Positions 6,605-8,074 of a stretch of 8,074 nucleotides of DNA are shown one piece after another. Under the pieces are notes generated by a model. The model was not told where the DNA came from. It worked only from the letters and a program-made list of their open reading frames with translations, and searched no databases. This stretch comes from Gammaproteobacteria bacterium (GTDB taxonomy: Bacteria; Pseudomonadota; Gammaproteobacteria; Thiohalomonadales; Thiohalomonadaceae). The position numbers and the translations under genes were made by a program. The number at the start of each line of letters is the position of its first letter. Position 1 is the stretch's first letter. The stretch is taken from positions 1 through 8,074 of the forward strand of contig JADFYS010000084.1 of NCBI GenBank assembly GCA_015232955.1, read 5' to 3'.

Positions 6605-7028
6605 CTCTGGCCAGACGCAAACCGAGCTGCTCCCGCAATCGGGCAATCTCAAGATCTTTGGCGCGCACTTCGACTTTAAGACGGACTATCTCGTCTTGAA
6701 ATTGACTGGCACTCGCCGCACTCCGCTTTGAATGTATCTCAGCGGCCTCTCCAGCCCTTTTGAGCGACTCCGCCTCAGCCGACCCCGTCGAGTACCACCG
6801 ATCCTCTGCAGCCCTGACAGACGCCTGTATGCGGGGATTGCCACCCTTCTTCATCACTGAAGGGCCAATGTCACAATCATCCTGTAGCTGTGCTCGCGAG
6901 ACTTTTCCATCGCGCTCGTATTCCCAGTAGTCGCCAAGCTCATCCCTTCTGGCGATCCAGGCATCGACACGCAACTCTGCTTGCCAGGCCTTTTCCTGAT
7001 TGCTTATCTTGCGACTGCTCGTAATCAT
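6579..7028 (-). CDS. Gene C: small protein with HTH-like segment and C-terminal coiled coil, 3' end altered
   Basis: I do not recognise this 149-residue protein with certainty. Residues about 42-74 (KVSRAQLQDDCDIGPSVMKK followed by GGNPRIQASVRAAE) resemble a helix-turn-helix recognition unit. Residues about 84-137 are charged, heptad-like and probably a coiled coil (EIVRLKVEVRAKDLEIARL). There is no signal peptide or membrane segment. The ATG overlaps the stop of gene B by four bases (ATGA) without a clear ribosome-binding site, so it is likely translated by coupling to gene B. The last eight residues (GNRSDPIT) come from the inserted 92-bp element. Without the element the protein would be 156 residues, ending EGELQHHFGLVNRWD, with its TGA overlapping the helicase ATG. 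By analogy, small HTH/coiled-coil proteins accompany tyrosine recombinases in Tn554-like and gamma-mobile-trio modules. That link is an unverified inference. Confidence 0.75.
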   Translation of the reverse strand: MITSSRKISNQEKAWQAELRVDAWIARRDELGDYWEYERDGKVSRAQLQDDCDIGPSVMKKGGNPRIQASVRAAEDRWYSTGSAEAESLKRAGEAAEIHSKRSAASASQFQDEIVRLKVEVRAKDLEIARLREQLGLRLARGNRSDPIT

Positions 7029-7513
7029 TTTTTGACAGGCGGCATGGGCTGGTCGAGGACATGGATCTTCTTCTGCACATCCGGCCTCGTAAGTAGCTTC
7101 TCTGCTTCCCGCTCATCAACCGAGTTCGACAGCTCGGCCGGATCGACCTTGTGGAAATAGGCGTTGTAGAGAATCTGGATGATCTTGTAGCGATGCTTTG
7201 CGAGGTCTTTCTTCAGGGAGGCGACCTCATTGTTCAATGCCTCGATTTTCTTGAGCGCATCGGCCAGTTGCACATCCTCGGGAACGCCGAAATTTTTATC
7301 AGCCTTGCTGTCTCGGTAACGCTGCCGCGCAGCCTCAATTCGATCTTCCAATTCAGCACGATATTGATAAAGCGTAGTCCGATCGAGACCATCGATGCCA
7401 AGCACAGCGGCAACATGATCGGCAAATTTCTGCACTGAGAACTTGCCCTCCCACCTATCAAGCTCCTGCTTGATCCGCTGGATATTTTGCTTGGTGATCT
7501 TAGTCCTCGACAC
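7025..7513 (-). CDS. Gene B: small protein with HTH-like segment and coiled coil (unknown function)
   Basis: This protein has about 162 residues. The preferred start is GTG at 7511-7513, six bases after a clear AGGAG (7520-7524). An alternative TTG at 7517-7519 abuts the AGGAG directly and is unlikely to be used. An HTH-like segment lies near residues 25-55 (KFADHVAAVLG, then LDRTTLYQYRAEL). A predicted coiled coil follows at about 80-110 (QLADALKKIEALNNEVASLK), then IIQILYNAYF. The 5' end overlaps gene A by 14 bases and the stop overlaps gene C by four, so A, B and C form a coupled operon. The fold layout resembles small accessory proteins of tyrosine-recombinase modules, but I cannot name a family from sequence alone. 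No lesion is visible. Confidence 0.75.
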   Translation of the reverse strand: MSRTKITKQNIQRIKQELDRWEGKFSVQKFADHVAAVLGIDGLDRTTLYQYRAELEDRIEAARQRYRDSKADKNFGVPEDVQLADALKKIEALNNEVASLKKDLAKHRYKIIQILYNAYFHKVDPAELSNSVDEREAEKLLTRPDVQKKIHVLDQPMPPVKK

Positions 7514-7958
7514 GCGCAACTCCTATCAGGGCCAGCACAGAATCTGAGGGAATCTCGTCCGTTTCTCGACATTGCGTTTTCGCCTTCCTTGCCTCCAAGG
7601 CCCGAATGGCTGGATCGACATCGTGGCTCGGAGGGATTGAAATAACCGAGCCGTCGGGAACACTTGGATCCTCCAGAATCGCTACGAGCGTCTTGGCGTG
7701 AGTCAGCTCCCATGTAAGCCGCTGAATGGTTCGAGATGCCTCAGCAAACTCATCCTTCGAGTGCTCGAACCACACCCCTGCCCCGTATTCATCTTCCTCA
7801 ACGGCTTTCCGTGCGTGCTTCCAGTATGGAAACAGGGGGAATTCGTCAAAATCTTCGCTCGTAAAGTGTTCTTCAGGTTTGAGCAACGAGTTCAGCTTCT
7901 GAAGATTCAAATCTCTCAGGTGGGCAGCAACCAAATAGATCGCGTCGTTGACAGGCAT
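7500..7958 (-). CDS. Gene A: 3' portion of an unrecognised gene, first of the helicase operon in view
   Basis: The frame is open from a TGA at 8058-8060 to the TAA at 7500-7502. The first ATG (7956-7958) would give 152 residues but has no ribosome-binding site. The 33 codons before it look coding (FQVSWVYFINLPRGKQRKAP, then FRSALVQMPVND). I infer that this is the C-terminal part of a longer protein, cut either by a nonsense mutation at 8058-8060 or by a frameshift near the edge. The visible part is soluble and acidic, rich in helices (LTWELTHAKTLVAILED), with no motif I can assign. Its position ahead of two HTH/coiled-coil proteins would suit a recombinase C-terminus, but no catalytic R-H-R-Y signature is in view, so this stays a guess. 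Confidence 0.5.
   Translation of the reverse strand: MPVNDAIYLVAAHLRDLNLQKLNSLLKPEEHFTSEDFDEFPLFPYWKHARKAVEEDEYGAGVWFEHSKDEFAEASRTIQRLTWELTHAKTLVAILEDPSVPDGSVISIPPSHDVDPAIRALEARKAKTQCRETDEIPSDSVLALIGVARVED
7520..7524 (-). promoter_or_regulatory. Ribosome-binding site of gene B (AGGAG) inside gene A
   Basis: AGGAG on the minus strand lies six bases before GTG (7511-7513) and zero bases before TTG (7517-7519). The spacing decides for the GTG start and shows that gene B is initiated from within the 3' end of gene A. Confidence 0.65.
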
Positions 7959-8074
7959 CTGGACCAGAGCGGAACGAAATGGGGCCTTCCTCTGCTTGCC
8001 GCGAGGCAGATTGATGAAATATACCCAAGATACCTGGAAACACTGGATTTCAGGGAGTCAAGAAGTGTGGCTAT
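7959..8074 (-). other. Upstream extension of gene A with an in-frame stop at the window edge
   Basis: The 99 bases between the TGA (8058-8060) and the ATG of gene A are open in the same frame and contain no ATG, GTG or TTG. Another minus-strand frame is also open across the last 100 bases to the edge. No promoter or ribosome-binding site is visible, as would be expected if the true start of gene A lies beyond the window. Confidence 0.45.

Noticed and set aside
1..8074. tRNA, rRNA or other structured RNA genes
   Set aside because: I saw no cloverleaf-like or ribosomal sequence on either strand. Nearly all of the window is explained by protein genes, remnants and mobile elements.

Overview
The window looks like a decaying accessory or mobile-element region of a proteobacterium, most likely gammaproteobacterial. 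This rests on the type IB restriction subunits, the Tn3-type resolvase, the IS21-type terminus and a CCCTCTCCC/GGGAGAGGG hairpin repeat of a kind common in that group. The taxonomic call is an inference. Every gene recognised reads on the minus strand, and the plus-strand reading frames look like shadows.

Read from right to left (the direction of transcription), the window starts with an operon of four genes that overlap or nearly touch: an incomplete gene A (7500 to the right edge), gene B (7025-7513 or 7519), gene C (6579-7028) and a RecD-like SF1 helicase (start at 6467). It ends at 4121. Next comes a 158-base spacer with inverted repeats, then a serine resolvase (start 3962, ancestral end 3266). 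Last come hsdR (835-3225) and a deleted, truncated hsdM (43-813), which is cut by the terminus of an IS21-family element (1-77).

The most striking feature is three base-for-base identical 92-bp miniature elements at 3466-3557, 4427-4518 and 6513-6604. Each has perfect 17-bp terminal inverted repeats beginning GTAA and is flanked by its own perfect 8-bp target duplication. Both traits fit the IS66 family. Each copy sits inside a gene: the resolvase, the helicase and gene C. Removing an element plus one target copy (100 bp) restores the frame in all three. This gives a 198-codon resolvase with a C-terminal helix-turn-helix, a 748-codon helicase, and a 156-residue gene C whose stop overlaps the helicase start.

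Other lesions accompany the insertions: in-frame stops in the resolvase and helicase, loss of the motif VI arginine in both the helicase and HsdR, and an internal deletion in HsdM through methylase motif I. All the inferred point lesions can be explained as C-to-T changes on the coding strand. The restriction system has no visible hsdS and is almost certainly dead. What A-B-C-helicase did as a unit is not known to me. It is the best candidate for an undescribed system, probably DNA recombination or mobility, and is best studied in an intact relative.
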